A stretch of DNA of 30,000 bases from Cryptomeria japonica (GCF_030272615.1 NW_026729178.1:10001-40000); one strand, 5' to 3'. Shown: positions 1-12,255, counted from the first letter of the stretch. The notes: generated by a model not told the origin, from the sequence alone. Translations and numbers: made by a program.

Positions 1-3000
1 TTTTGCCCAAGCGTCCAGTGGGGTTTCTGGTGCGCTCCGAAGTGGGGTTATTGGAGCGCATCAAAGGTGCGCAATGCTGGTGCGAACCCGGGAGCGCTCC
101 GATGTGTGCTCCAAGGTGCGGCGTGCACGAAGTCCGAGCCCGGTTTGCCCCGGGTGCGCACCTCGCGTGCACCTTCGCCGGGGTGAGCACCTTGGTGTGC
201 AGACCTTGGTTGGGTTGCGCGCCCTGGTGCGCACCAAGGAGCGCTCTGAAGTGTGCTCCAAGGTGCGGCGTGCACGAAGTCGGAGCCCGGTTTGCCCCGG
301 GTGTGCACCTCGGGTGCGCACCTCGCGTGCACCTTCGCTGCGGTGGGCACCTTGGCTGGGTTGCGCGCCTTGGTGGGCACCATGCAGTGCACGAAGTCGG
401 AGCCCGGATTGCCCCGGGCGCGCACCTCCGCCAGGGTGGGCACCTTGGTGCGCACAACTTGCCTGGGCTGCGCACCAGGAAGGGCTCAAGATGGCACCCG
501 CGTTCCGTTTTTTTCACTATCTTTCAGAACGGAAATTTTAAAATCTCGTTTTTTTTTGCCTTTTCTGGAAATTAGTGAAGGCAGCGCATCAAAGGTGCGC
601 AACGCTGGTGCGAACCTGGGAGCGCTCCGATGTGTGCTCCAAGGTGCGGCGTGCACGAAGTCGGACCCCGGTATGCCCCGGGTGCGCACCTCGCGTGCAC
701 CTTGGTGCGCACACCTTGGCTGGGTTGCGCGCCCTGGTGGGCACCATGGTGCGCACCAAGGAGCGCTCCGAAGTGTGCTCCAAGGTGCGGCGTGCACGAA
801 GTCGGAGCCCGGTTTGCCCCGGGTGCGCACCTCGCGTGCACCTTCGCCGCGGTGGGCACCATGGCGTGCACGAAGTCGGAGCCCGGTTTGCCCCGGGTGC
901 GCACCTCGCGTGCACCTTCGCCGGGGTGGGCACCTTGGTGTGCAGACCTTGGCTGGGTTGCGCGCCCTGGTGGGCACCATGGTGCGCACCAAGGAGCGCT
1001 CCGAAGTGTGCTCCAAGGTGCGGCCTGCACGAAGTCGGAGCCCGGTTTGCCCCGGGTGTGCACCTCGGGTGGGCACCTTGGTGCGCATGCCTTGCCTGGG
1101 CTGCGCACCAGGGCGGGCTCAAGATGGCACCCGCGTTCCTTTTTTTTCACTATCTTTCAAAACGGAAATTTTAAAATCTCATTTTTTTTTGCCTTTTTCT
1201 GGAAATTAGTGAAGGCAGCGCATCAAAGGTGCGCACCTCGCTGCCCACCACGGTGCGCAACGCCGGTGGGCACCCGGGAGTGCTTCGAAGTGTGCTCCAA
1301 GGTGCTGCGTGCACGTTGTCGGAGCCCGGTTTGCCCCGGGTGCGCACCTCGCGTGCACCTTCGTCGGGGTGGGCACCTTGGCTGGGTTTGCCCCGGCTGC
1401 GCTCCGAAGCGGGGTTATTGGAGCGCCGCCTCTTTTTTTGTCGGAGCGTTTGGTGGGGTTTCTCGCATTGGCTCTTCCGAGGCCCGGTTGCCACCCTGGC
1501 GCGCACGAAGTCGGAAGTAGGGTTAATTGCCCGGGTGCGCACCTTTGCCAGGGTGGGCACCTTACCTGGGCTGCGCACCAGGGCGGGCTCAAGATGGCAC
1601 GCGCGTTCCGTTTTTTTCACTATCTTTCAAAACGGAAATTTTAAAATCTCCTTTTTTTTTTGCCTTTTCTGGAAATTAGTGAAGGCAGCGCATCAAAGGT
1701 GCGCACCTCGCTGCCCACCTTGGTGTGCTCTGAGGTGCGCACCCGGGAGCGCTACGAAGTGTGCTCCAAGGTGCGGCGTGCACGTTGTCGGAGCCCGGTT
1801 TGCCCCGGGTGCGCACCTCGCCTGCACCTTGGCCGGGGTGGGCACCTTGGCTGGGTTTGCCCAGGGTGCGCTCCGAAGCGGGGTTACTGGAGCGCCCCCT
1901 CTTTTTTTGTCAGAGCGTTTGGTGGGGTTTCTCGCATTGGCTCTTCCCAGGCCCGGTTGTTGGGTGCGCTCCCACCCTGGCGCGCGCGAAGTTGGAAGTT
2001 GGGTTAATTGCCCGGGCGCGCACCTTCGCCAGGGTGGGCACCTTGGTGCGCACACCTTGGCTGGGCTGCGCACCAGGGCGGGCTCAAGATGGCACCAGCA
2101 TTCCCTTTTTCTCACTATCTTTCAAAACGGAAATTTTAAAATCTCGTTTTTTTTTTGCCTTTTATGGAAATTAGTGAAGGCATCGCATCAAAGGTGCGCA
2201 CCTCGCTGCCCACCTTGGTGTGCTCCGAGGTGCCCACCACGGTGCGCAACGCCGGTGCGAACCCGGGAGCGCCCCGATGTGTGCTCCAAGGTGCGGCGTG
2301 CACGAAGTCGGACCCCGGTTTGCCCCGGGTGCGCACCTCGCGTGCACCTTGGTGCGCACACCTTGGCTGGGTTGCGCGGCCTGGTGGGCACCATGGTGCG
2401 CACCAAGGAGCGCTCCGAAGTGTGCTCCAAGGTGCGGCGTGCACGAAGTCGGAGCCCGGTTTGCCCCGGGTACGCACCTTCGCCGGGGTGGGCACCTCGG
2501 CTGGGTTGCGCGCCCTGGTGCGCACCAAGGAGCGCTCCGAAGTGTGCTCCAAGGTGCGGCGTGCACGAAGTCGGAGCCCGGTTTGCCCCGGGTGCGCACC
2601 TCGCGTGCACCTTCGGCGGGGTTGCGCGCCCTGGTGGGCACCATGGTGCGCACCAAGGAGCGCTCCGAAGTGTGCTCCAAGGTGCGGCGTGCACGAAGTC
2701 GGAGCCCGGTTTGCCCCGGGTGCGCACCTCGCGTGCACCTTCGGCGGGGTTGCGCGCCCTGGTGGGCACCATGGTGCGCACCAAGGAGCGCTCCGAAGTG
2801 TGCTCCAAGGTGCGGCGTGCACGAAGTCGGAGCCCGGTTTGCCCCGGGTGCGCACCTCGCGTGCACCTTCGCCGCGGTGGGCACCATGGCGTGCACGAAG
2901 TCGGAGCCCGGTTTGCCCCGGGTGCGCACCTCGCGTGCACCTTCGCCGGGGTGGGCACCTCGGCTGGGTTGCGCGCCCTGGTGCGCACCAAGGAGCGCTC

Positions 3001-3786
3001 CGAAGTGTGCTCCAAGGTGCGGCGTGCACGAAGTCGGAGCCCGGTTTGCCCCGGGTGCGCACCTCGCGTGCACCTTCGCCAGGGTGGGCACCTCGGTGCG
3101 CACACCTTCTCAATGTTTTCTTGCCTTTTCTGGAAATTGGTGAAGGCAGCGCATCAAAGGTGCGCACCTCGGTGTGCTCCGAGGTGCGAACCCGAGAGCG
3201 CTCCGAGGTGCCCACGAAGTCGAAAGTCGGGTTAATTGCATTGTTTTCCCCGGGTGCGCTCCGAGGTGCGCAACATCGGCGCGCACCAAGGAGGGCTCCG
3301 AAGTGTGCTCCAAGGTGCGCACGATGGCGTGCACCTCTGGTGCGCACGATTCGGAGCTCGGTTTGACCGGGGTGCGCACACCTTGGCTGGGTTGCGCACC
3401 TTTTGTGCGCTCCAAGGTGCGCACGAAGTCGGAGCTCGGTTTGCCCCGGGTGCGCACCTTCGCCAGGGTGCGCACCTTGATGCGCACGCCTTGGCTGGGC
3501 TGCGCACCTTGGTGGGCGCCATGGTGCGCACCTTTCGTGCGCTCCAAGGTGCGCACGAAGTCGGAGCTCGGTTTGCCCCGGGTGCGCACCTTGGTGGGCG
3601 CCATGGTGCACTCCGAGGTGCCCAAGATTGGTGCGCACCAAGGAGCGCTCCGAAGTGCGCTCCAAGGTGCGCGCGAAGTCGAAAGTTGGGTTAATTGTCC
3701 GGTTTGCCTCGGGTGCGCACCTTGCGTGCACCTTCGCCAGGGTGGGCGCCTTGGTGCGCACACCTTGGCTGGGCTGCGCACACCTT
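1..3786. repeat. Palindrome-rich GC repeat array, block 1 (IGS)
   Basis: This is a dense array made from a recurring cassette of about 100-150 bp. The order is GGAGCGCTCC, a GTGTGCTCCAAGGTGC segment, GTGCACGAAGTCGGAGCCCGG, GCCCCGGG, GGTGCGCACC, then a variable linker containing GGTGGGCACC and TTGGCTGGGTTGCGCGCC. GGTGCGCACC, GGAGCGCTCC and CCCGGG are perfect palindromes, so both strands look alike and both stay open in several frames. Some cassettes carry a second module with CTCTTTTTTTGTC and GGGTTAATTGCCCGGG (around 1425-1540 and 1899-2015). The first 56 bases are a truncated piece of that second module. I see no gene here. Position beside 5S genes and Pol I promoters suggests rDNA spacer subrepeats. 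Confidence 0.85.
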
Positions 3787-3909
3787 GGCACCCGCGTTTC
3801 CTTCATTTTAAATTTTTTTTTTTTACAATCTCTCAAGTGGGAAATTCTATAATCTCAACTTTTTTTGCCTTTTCAGGAAACTTTTGAATGGAGCGCATCA
3901 TTGGTGCGC

Positions 3910-4319
3910 TCCGAAGTGTGCTCCAAAGCTCTCTCCAGCTGCGTGCACCTGCCCCGGCCGCGCACCCGGCCCCGCCCAGCTTCGCTCACCTGTCCCGGGC
4001 GTCTGGTGCGGAACCTTAGAGTAAGAAACATCACCGTGCACCTTGGCCAACGTGCGCGACTCGACCGAGCGCGCACTGGCCGAGGTGCACACCGATTTCA
4101 CCTGGGTGCGCGCGCAGCACCTCGGGCGCACCGGGGTGCGCGCACAACGCCCGGGTTGCACCGTGGCCTGTGTGCTCGGGGCGCCTCGGGTGCGCGCTCG
4201 GTGTCGCCCCCGCGCGCGCGGTAGTGCGGGCAGCGCACCCCGGCCCGGCCCGGCCCCGACGAGAACGCAAACGGGCAAAAGGTTTATTCAAATAGCATTG
4301 CGATGCCCGGCGAAAAACT
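3910..4319. other. 5S gene 3' flank, GC-rich spacer (copy 1)
   Basis: This GC-rich stretch contains scattered GTGCGC and GCGCAC motifs but not the regular cassette of block 1. It lies downstream of the minus-strand 5S gene. I see no convincing open frame or RNA gene in it. It is repeated at 11846-12255 with no difference that I noticed. Confidence 0.6.
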
Positions 4320-4325
4320 AAAAAA
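4320..4325 (-). terminator. Pol III terminator of 5S copy 1
   Basis: A run of six T on the minus strand directly follows the 5S 3' end. T-runs of four or more are the standard RNA polymerase III stop signal, and a second T5 run lies a few bases further on. Confidence 0.85.
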
Positions 4326-4443
4326 GGGTGCAACACCGGGACTTCCCGGGAGGTCACCCATCCCAGTACTACTTCGGCCCAAGCGCGCTTAACTGCGGAG
4401 TTCTGATGGGATCCGGTGCACTAACGCTGGTATGATCGCACCC
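4326..4443 (-). rRNA. 5S rRNA: 5S ribosomal RNA gene, copy 1
   Basis: This is the structural RNA of the large ribosomal subunit, made by RNA polymerase III. On the minus strand it starts GGGTGCGATCATACCAGC and ends GTGTTGCACCC, the canonical plant 5S ends, which pair to form helix I. The internal control region is intact: A-box region AGTTAAGCGCGCTTGGGC and C-box region GATGGGTGACCTCCCGGG. The base before the start is C, as is usual for plant 5S, and a T6 stop follows. The visible gene is 118 bp, or about 119-120 with the first terminal T. It is transcribed opposite to the Pol I promoters at 15-19 kb, so 5S is embedded in the 35S spacer in opposite orientation. RNA position 70 is A here and G in copy 2. 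Confidence 0.97.
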
Positions 4444-5224
4444 GTTATGAGCTTGTCGCAGTGTGTACTTAGCAAACCGCGACCCACGTGCGAATCCACC
4501 CCGGCCACCCACCCCCGTCGAGGTGCACACCCTCCCTCGCGAAGTGCGCCCCGTTCGCCAAGTGTGAGCCCTGCCCGGGTGCGCGCACCTTGCTAGGGCG
4601 TCGGGTGTGCACCCGGCCCGGCCTACGTGCGTGCACCTGTAGGGGGCGTCGTGTGCGTGCAGTGTCCCGTCTGCAACGCGGTGCCCACACACCACCTCGG
4701 GCGCAACGACCTGCGCTCACATGTGGGCCGAGTGCACCTTGGTGCATGTTCGGGGCGCCTCGGGTGCACGCTCGATCTTGCCCCGGTGCACCAAGGCGCT
4801 CGGTTTGCCCCGGGTGCGCACTTGGTGCAAGGTGGGCACCCAAAATAGGGATCAAGCACCAAAACACAAGTTTCGGGATGCAAAATGGGACCCAAGGACC
4901 ACAAATGCGTTCCAAGACCCATGATGGGTCCACGAGAACAAAAATGTGTTCCGAGACTTAATAAACAAATATTGGGTTTTAGGAGAAGAAACATGCTCTG
5001 ATGCCCAAAACGAGAATCGACCCCGAAAAGGCCACAGGCCAAAAGTGGGATGCGAGACAAAAAAAAATGGGACCCGAGGACCAAAATTGGGTTCCCAGGT
5101 CGAAGACAGGGCAACCGGACAAGAAACGACCTCTAAGGCTCGAAATGAGTCCCGACGACTAAAACTTGACAAGAAGCACCCATCAGGCACCCAACTCGAC
5201 ACCCATGGGATGCCGACCCACCCG
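4444..5224. other. 5S upstream spacer (copy 1)
   Basis: From 4444 to about 4850 the DNA is GC-rich with scattered GTGCGC and GTGCAC motifs. From about 4850 to 5220 it becomes richer in A and G, with degenerate units resembling AAAATGGGACCCAAGGACC and GGGACCCGAGGACCAAAA. No gene is recognisable. I could not identify a clear TATA element at the usual distance upstream of the 5S start. It is repeated at 12380-13160. Confidence 0.55.
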
Positions 5225-5697
5225 GGCTTCCACCTAGCACACCTTGGCACCCACCCACCCTCGCACCCAACCTCGCACCCAACTTAGCACCTTTGAACCC
5301 ACATTGGCACTCACCCTGACCCTGGCACCTTGGAACCCACATTGGCACTCACCTTGACCCTGGCACCCACCTTTGCACTCACCTTGGGACCCACCCTGGC
5401 TCCCACCTCGGCACCCACCCAGACACCCACCTTGGTTCCTTGGCACCCACCTTGGATCCTTGGCACCCACCCCGACACCCACCTTGGCACGCAACTTGGC
5501 TACTTGCCACCCACCTTGGCTCCTTGACGCCCACCCCGACAACCACCCCGTGACCTACCCTGGCTAGGGTTGGTGCACACCCACCCTGGTGCCCACCTTG
5601 GCACCCACCCTATGACCCACCTTGGCACGCACCTTAGTACCCACCCCGTTACCCACCCTAGGACCCACCCCGTGACCCACCTTGGCCAGGGTGGGTG
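5225..5697. repeat. CACCC minisatellite, short copy
   Basis: Degenerate units of CACCCACCTTGG / GGCACCCACCCTAG, strongly strand-asymmetric (C-rich on plus). At about 5690-5700 the array stops inside CCAGGGTGGGTGC and continues directly into a GC cassette. The second copy continues for more than another kilobase at the same point, so this looks like a recombination junction. Confidence 0.8.
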
Positions 5698-8600
5698 CCT
5701 TGGTGCGCACAACTTGCCTGGGCTGCACACCAGGGCGGGCTCAAGATGGCACCCGCGTTCCGTTTTTTTCACTATCTTTCAAAACGGAAATTTTAAAATC
5801 TCATTTTTTTCTTTTTTTTGCCTTTTCTGGAAATTAGTGAAGGCAGCGCATCAAAGGTGCGCAATGCTGGTGCGAACCCGGGAGCGCTCCGATGTGTGCT
5901 CCAAGGTGCGGCGTGCACGAAGTCCGAGCCCGGTTTGCCCCGGGTGCGCACCTCGCGTGCACCTTCGCCGGGGTGAGCACCTTGGCTGGGTTGCGCGCCC
6001 TGGTGCGTACCAAGGAGCGCTCTGAAGTGTGCTCCAAGGTGCGGCGTGCACGAAGTCGGAGCCCGGTTTGCCCCGGGTGTGCACCTCGGGTGCGCACCTC
6101 GCGTGCACCTTCGCTGCGGTGGGCACCTTGGCTGGGTTGCGCGCCTTGGTGGGCACCATGCAGTGCACGAAGTCGGAGCCCGGTTTGCCCCGGGCGCGCA
6201 CCTCCGCCAGGGTGGGCACCTTGGTGCGCACAACTTGCCTGGGCTGCGCATCAGGAAGGGCTCAAGATGGCACCCGCGTTCCGTTTTTTTCACTATCTTT
6301 CAGAACGGAAATTTTAAAATATCGTTTTTTTTTGCCTTTTCTGGAAATTAGTGAAGGCAGCGCATCAAAGGTGCGCAACGCTGGTGCGAACCTGGGAGCG
6401 CTCCGATGTGTGCTCCAAGGTGCGGCGTGCACGAAGTCGGAGCCCGGTTTGCCTCGGGTGCGCCCTGGTGGGCACCATGGTGCGCACCAAGGAGCGCTCC
6501 GAAGTGTGCTCCAAGGTGCGGCCTGCACGAAGTCGGAGCCCGGTTTGCCCCGGGTGTGCACCTCGGGTGGGCACCTTGGTGCGCATGCCTTGCCTGGGCT
6601 GCGCACCAGGGCGGGCTCAAGATGGCACCCGCGTTCCTTTTTTTTCACTATCTTTCAAAACGGAAATTTTAAAATCTCATTTTTTTTTGCCTTTTTCTGG
6701 AAATTAGTGAAGGCAGCGCATCAAAGGTGCGCACCTCGCTGCCCACCACGGTGCGCAACGCCGGTGGGCACCCGGGAGTGCTTCGAAGTGTGCTCCAAGG
6801 TGCTGCGTGCACGTTGTCGGAGCCCGGTTTGCCCCGGGTGCGCACCTCGCGTGCACCTTCGTCGGGGTGGGCACCTTGGCTTGGTTTGCCCCGGCTGCGC
6901 TCCGAAGCGGGGTTATTGGAGCGCCGCCTCTTTTTTTGTCGGAGCGTTTGGTGGGGTTTCTCGCATTGGCTCTTCCGAGGCCCGGTTGCCACCCTGGCGC
7001 GCACGAAGTCGGAAGTAGGGTTAATTGCCCGGGTGCGCACCTTTGCCAGGGTGGCACCTTACCTGGGCTGCGCACCAGGGCGGGCTCAAGATGGCACGCG
7101 CGTTCCGTTTTTTTCACTATCTTTCAAAACGGAAATTTTAAAATCTCCTTTTTTTTTTGCCTTTTCTGGAAATTAGTGAAGGCAGCGCATCAAAGGTGCG
7201 CACCTCGCTGCCCACCTTGGTGTGCTCTGAGGTGCGCACCCGGGAGCGCTACGAAGTGTGCTCCAAGGTGCGGCGTGCACGTTGTCGGAGCCCGGTTTGC
7301 CCCGGGTGCGCACCTCGCCTGCACCTTGGCCGGGGTGGGCACCTTGGCTGGGTTTGCCCAGGGTGCGCTCCGAAGCGGGGTTACTGGAGCGCCCCCTCTT
7401 TTTTTGTCAGAGAGTTTGGTGGGGTTTCTCGCATTGGCTCTTCCCAGGCCCGGTTGTTGGGTGCGCTCCCACCCTGGCGCGCGCGAAGTTGGAAGTTGGG
7501 TTAATTGCCCGGGCGCACACCTTCGCCAGGGTGGGCACCTTGGTGCGCAAACCTTGGCTGGGCTGCGCACCAGGGCGGGCTCAAGATGGCACCAGCATTC
7601 CCTTTTTCTCACTATCTTTCAAAACGGAAATTTTAAAATCTCGTTTTTTTTTTGCCTTTTATGGAAATTAGTGAAGGCATCGCATCAAAGGTGCGCACCT
7701 CGCTGCCCACCTTGGTGTGCTCCGAGGTGCCCACCACGGTGCGCAACGCCGGTGCGAACCCGGGAGCGCCCCGATGTGTGCTCCAAGGTGCGGCGTGCAC
7801 GAAGTCGGACCCCGGTTTGCCCCGGGTGCGCACCTCGCGTGCACCTTGGTGCGCACACCTTGGCTGGGTTGCGCGGCCTGGTGGGCACCATGGTGCGCAC
7901 CAAGGAGCGCTCCGAAGTGTGCTCCAAGGTGCGGCGTGCACGAAGTCGGAGCCCGGTTTGCCCCGGGTGCGCACCTTCGCCGCGGTGGGCACCATGGCGT
8001 GCACGAAGTCGGAGCCCGGTTTGCCCCGGGTGCGCACCTCGCGTGCACCTTCGCCGGGGTGGGCACCTCGGCTGGGTTGCGCGCCCTGGTGCGCACCAAG
8101 GAGCGCTCTGAAGTGTGCTCCAAGGTGCGGCGTGCACGAAGTCGGAGCCCGGTTTGCCCCGGGTGTGCACCTCGGGTGCGCACCTCGCGTGCACCTTCGC
8201 TGCGGTGGGCACCTTGGCTGGGTTGCGCGCCTTGGTGGGCACCATGCAGTGCACGAAGTCGGAGCCCGGATTGCCCCGGGCGCGCACCTCCGCCAGGGTG
8301 GGCACCTTGGTGCGCACAACTTGCCTGGGCTGCGCACCAGGAAGGGCTCAAGATGGCACCCGCGTTCCGTTTTTTTCACTATCTTTCAGAACGGAAATTT
8401 TAAAATCTCGTTTTTTTTTGCCTTTTCTTGAAATTAGTGAAGGCAGCGCATCAAAGGTGCGCAACGCTGGTGCGAACCTGGGAGCGCTCCGATGTGTGCT
8501 CCAAGGTGCGGCGTGCACGAAGTCGGACCCCGGTTTGCCCCGGGTGCGCACCTCGCGTGCACCTTGGTGCGCACACCTTGGCTGGGTTGCGCGCCCTGGT

Positions 8601-11600
8601 GGGCACCATGGTGCGCACCAAGGAGCGCTCCGAAGTGTGCTCCAAGGTGCGGCGTGCACGAAGTCGGAGCCCGGTTTGCCCCGGGTGCGCACCTCGCGTG
8701 CACCTTCGCCGCGGTGGGCACCATGGCGTGCACGAAGTCGGAGCCCGGTTTGCCCCGGGTGCGCACCTCGCGTGCACCTTCGCCGGGGTGGGCACCTTGG
8801 TGTGCAGACCTTGGCTGGGTTGCGCGCCCTGGTGGGCACCATGGTGCGCACCAAGGAGCGCTCCGAAGTGTGCTCCAAGGTGCGGCCTGCACGAAGTCGG
8901 AGCCCGGTTTGCCCCGGGTGTGCACCTCGGGTGGGCACCTTGGTGCGCATGCCTTGCCTGGGCTGCGCACCAGGGCGGGCTCAAGATGGCACCCGCGTTC
9001 CTTTTTTTTCACTATCTTTCAAAACGGAAATTTTAAAATCTCATTTTTTTTTGCCTTTTTCTGGAAATTAGTGAAGGCAGCGCATCAAAGGTGCGCACCT
9101 CGCTGCCCACCACGGTGCGCAACGCCGGTGGGCACCCGGGAGTGCTTCGAAGTGTGCTCCAAGGTGCTGCGTGCACGTTGTCGGAGCCCGGTTTGCCCCG
9201 GGTGCGCACCTCGCGTGCACCTTCGTCGGGGTGGGCACCTTGGCTGGGTTTGCCCCGGCTGCGCTCCGAAGCGGGGTTATTGGAGCGCCGCCTCTTTTTT
9301 TGTCGGAGCGTTTGGTGGGGTTTCTCGCATTGGCTCTTCCGAGGCCCGGTTGCCACCCTGGCGCGCACGAAGTCGGAAGTAGGGTTAATTGCCCGGGTGC
9401 GCACCTTTGCCAGGGTGGGCACCTTACCTGGGCTGCGCACCAGGGCGGGCTCAAGATGGCACGCGCGTTCCGTTTTTTTCACTATCTTTCAAAACGGAAA
9501 TTTTAAAATCTCCTTTTTTTTTTGCCTTTTCTGGAAATTAGTGAAGGCAGCGCATCAAAGGTGCGCACCTCGCTGCCCACCTTGGTGTGCTCTGAGGTGC
9601 GCACCCGGGAGCGCTACGAAGTGTGCTCCAAGGTGCGGCGTGCACGTTGTCGGAGCCCGGTTTGCCCCGGGTGCGCACCTCGCCTGCACCTTGGCCGGGG
9701 TGGGCACCTTGGCTGGGTTTGCCCAGGGTGCGCTCCGAAGCGGGGTTACTGGAGCGCCCCCTCTTTTTTTGTCAGAGCGTTTGGTGGGGTTTCTCGCATT
9801 GGCTCTTCCCAGGCCCGGTTGTTGGGTGCGCTCCCACCCTGGCGCGCGCGAAGTTGGAAGTTGGATTAATTGCCCGGGCGCGCACCTTCGCCAGGGTGGG
9901 CACCTTGGTGCGCACACCTTGGCTGGGCTGCGCACCAGGGCGGGCTCAAGATGGCACCAGCATTCCCTTTTTCTCACTATCTTTCAAAACGGAAATTTTA
10001 AAATCTCGTTTTTTTTTTGCCTTTTATGGAAATTAGTGAAGGCATCGCATCAAAGGTGCGCACCTCGCTGCCCACCTTGGTGTGCTCCGAGGTGCCCACC
10101 ACGGTGCGCAACGCCGGTGCGAACCCGGGAGCGCCCCGATGTGTGCTCCAAGGTGCGGCGTGCACGAAGTCGGACCCCGGTTTGCCCCGGGTGCGCACCT
10201 CGCGTGCACCTTGGTGCGCACACCTTGGCTGGGTTGCGCGGCCTGGTGGGCACCATGGTGCGCACCAAGGAGCGCTCCGAAGTGTGCTCCAAGGTGCGGC
10301 GTGCACGAAGTCGGAGCCCGGTTTGCCCCGGGTACGCACCTCGCGTGCACCTTCGCCGGGGTGGGCACCTCGGCTGGGTTGCGCGCCCTGGTGCGCACCA
10401 AGGAGCGCTCCGAAGTGTGCTCCAAGGTGCGGCGTGCACGAAGTCGGAGCCCGGTTTGCCCCGGGTGCGCACCTTCGCCGCGGTGCGCACCATGGCGTGC
10501 ACGAAGTCGGAGCCCGGTTTGCCCCGGGTGCGCACCTCGCGTGCACCTTCGGCGGGGTTGCGCGCCCTGGTGGGCACCATGGTGCGCACCAAGGAGCGCT
10601 CCGAAGTGTGCTCCAAGGTGCGGCGTGCACGAAGTCGGAGCCCGGTTTGCCCCGGGTGCGCACCTCGCGTGCACCTTCGGCGGGGTTGCGCGCCCTGGTG
10701 GGCACCATGGTGCGCACCAAGGAGCGCTCCGAAGTGTGCTCCAAGGTGCGGCGTGCACGAAGTCGGAGCCCGGTTTGCCCCGGGTGCGCACCTCGCGTGC
10801 ACCTTCGCCGCGGTGGGCACCATGGCGTGCACGAAGTCGGAGCCCGGTTTGCCCCGGGTGCGCACCTCGCGTGCACCTTCGCCGGGGTGGGCACCTCGGC
10901 TGGGTTGCGCGCCCTGGTGCGCACCAAGGAGCGCTCCGAAGTGTGCTCCAAGGTGCGGCGTGCACGAAGTCGGAGCCCGGTTTGCCCCGGGTGCGCACCT
11001 CGCGTGCACCTTCGCCAGGGTGGGCACCTCGGTGCGCACACCTTCTCAATGTTTTCTTGCCTTTTCTGGAAATTGGTGAAGGCAGCGCATCAAAGGTGCG
11101 CACCTCGGTGTGCTCCGAGGTGCGAACCCGAGAGCGCTCCGAGGTGCCCACGAAGTCGAAAGTCGGGTTAATTGCATTGTTTTCCCCGGGTGCGCTCCGA
11201 GGTGCGCAACATCGGCGCGCACCAAGGAGGGCTCCGAAGTGTGCTCCAAGGTGCGCACGATGGCGTGCACCTCTGGTGCGCACGATTCGGAGCTCGGTTT
11301 GACCGGGGTGCGCACACCTTGGCTGGGTTGCGCACCTTTTGTGCGCTCCAAGGTGCGCACGAAGTCGGAGCTCGGTTTGCCCCGGGTGCGCACCTTCGCC
11401 AGGGTGCGCACCTTGATGCGCACGCCTTGGCTGGGCTGCGCACCTTGGTGGGCGCCATGGTGCGCACCTTTCGTGCGCTCCAAGGTGCGCACGAAGTCGG
11501 AGCTCGGTTTGCCCCGGGTGCGCACCTTGGTGGGCGCCATGGTGCACTCCGAGGTGCCCAAGATTGGTGCGCACCAAGGAGCGCTCCGAAGTGCGCTCCA

Positions 11601-11722
11601 AGGTGCGCGCGAAGTCGAAAGTTGGGTTAATTGTCCGGTTTGCCTCGGGTGCGCACCTTGCGTGCACCTTCGCCAGGGTGGGCGCCTTGGTGCGCACACC
11701 TTGGCTGGGCTGCGCACACCTT
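5698..11722. repeat. Palindrome-rich GC repeat array, block 2 (two nested copies of block 1)
   Basis: Same cassettes and AT boxes as block 1. Sequence register shows two sub-copies. Bases about 5850-8100 match about 60-2520 at offsets of roughly 5,790 falling to 5,498 because of internal deletions (one unit group is missing near 6460). From about 8100 onward the sequence restarts at the equivalent of about 238 and follows block 1 at offset 7,862, then 7,936 after about 3,100. Modules with CTCTTTTTTTGTC lie near 6928, 7397, 9292 and 9763. No gene is supported. Confidence 0.8.
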
Positions 11723-11845
11723 GGCACCCGCGTTTCCTTCATTTTAAATTTTTTTTTTTTACAATCTCTCAAGTGGGAAATTCTATAATCTCAACTTTTT
11801 TTGCCTTTTCAGGAAACTTTTGAATGGAGCGCATCATTGGTGCGC

Positions 11846-12255
11846 TCCGAAGTGTGCTCCAAAGCTCTCTCCAGCTGCGTGCACCTGCCCCGGCCGCGCA
11901 CCCGGCCCCGCCCAGCTTCGCTCACCTGTCCCGGGCGTCTGGTGCGGAACCTTAGAGTAAGAAACATCACCGTGCACCTTGGCCAACGTGCGCGACTCGA
12001 CCGAGCGCGCACTGGCCGAGGTGCACACCGATTTCACCTGGGTGCGCGCGCAGCACCTCGGGCGCACCGGGGTGCGCGCACAACGCCCGGGTTGCACCGT
12101 GGCCTGTGTGCTCGGGGCGCCTCGGGTGCGCGCTCGGTGTCGCCCCCGCGCGCGCGGTAGTGCGGGCAGCGCACCCCGGCCCGGCCCGGCCCCGACGAGA
12201 ACGCAAACGGGCAAAAGGTTTATTCAAATAGCATTGCGATGCCCGGCGAAAAACT
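11846..12255. other. 5S gene 3' flank (copy 2)
   Basis: Duplicate of the spacer at 3910-4319, at offset 7,936. I saw no differences. No gene is visible. Confidence 0.6.

Larger units (their letters stand above)
485..11845. repeat. Dispersed AT-rich box family inside the GC array (17 copies)
   Basis: A box of about 117 bp recurs between GC cassettes. In order it has CTCAAGATGGCACCCGCG, a T-run, CACTATCTTTC, ACGGAAATTTTAAAATC (with the palindrome ATTTTAAAAT), a second T-run, GCCTTTTCTGGAAATTAG, and GAAGGCAGCGCATCAAAGG. Copies: 485-600, 1118-1234, 1588-1704, 2093-2199, 5740-5862, 6261-6376, 6616-6732, 7085-7201, 7580-7696, 8347-8462, 8980-9096, 9450-9566, 9955-10061. Shortened copies lie at 3109-3165 and 11045-11101. 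Diverged copies next to the 5S segments lie at 3787-3909 and 11723-11845. Function is unknown; a Pol I terminator, replication-fork barrier or nucleosome-free spacer are possible roles but are inference only. Confidence 0.85.

Noticed and set aside
1-3836. Many long open frames on both strands (up to about 668 codons), including near-identical copies around 9.1-11.8 kb
   Set aside because: They come from stop-poor, GC-rich palindromic repeats. Translations are low-complexity, frames overlap on both strands, and the DNA is rDNA spacer. No protein family is recognisable.
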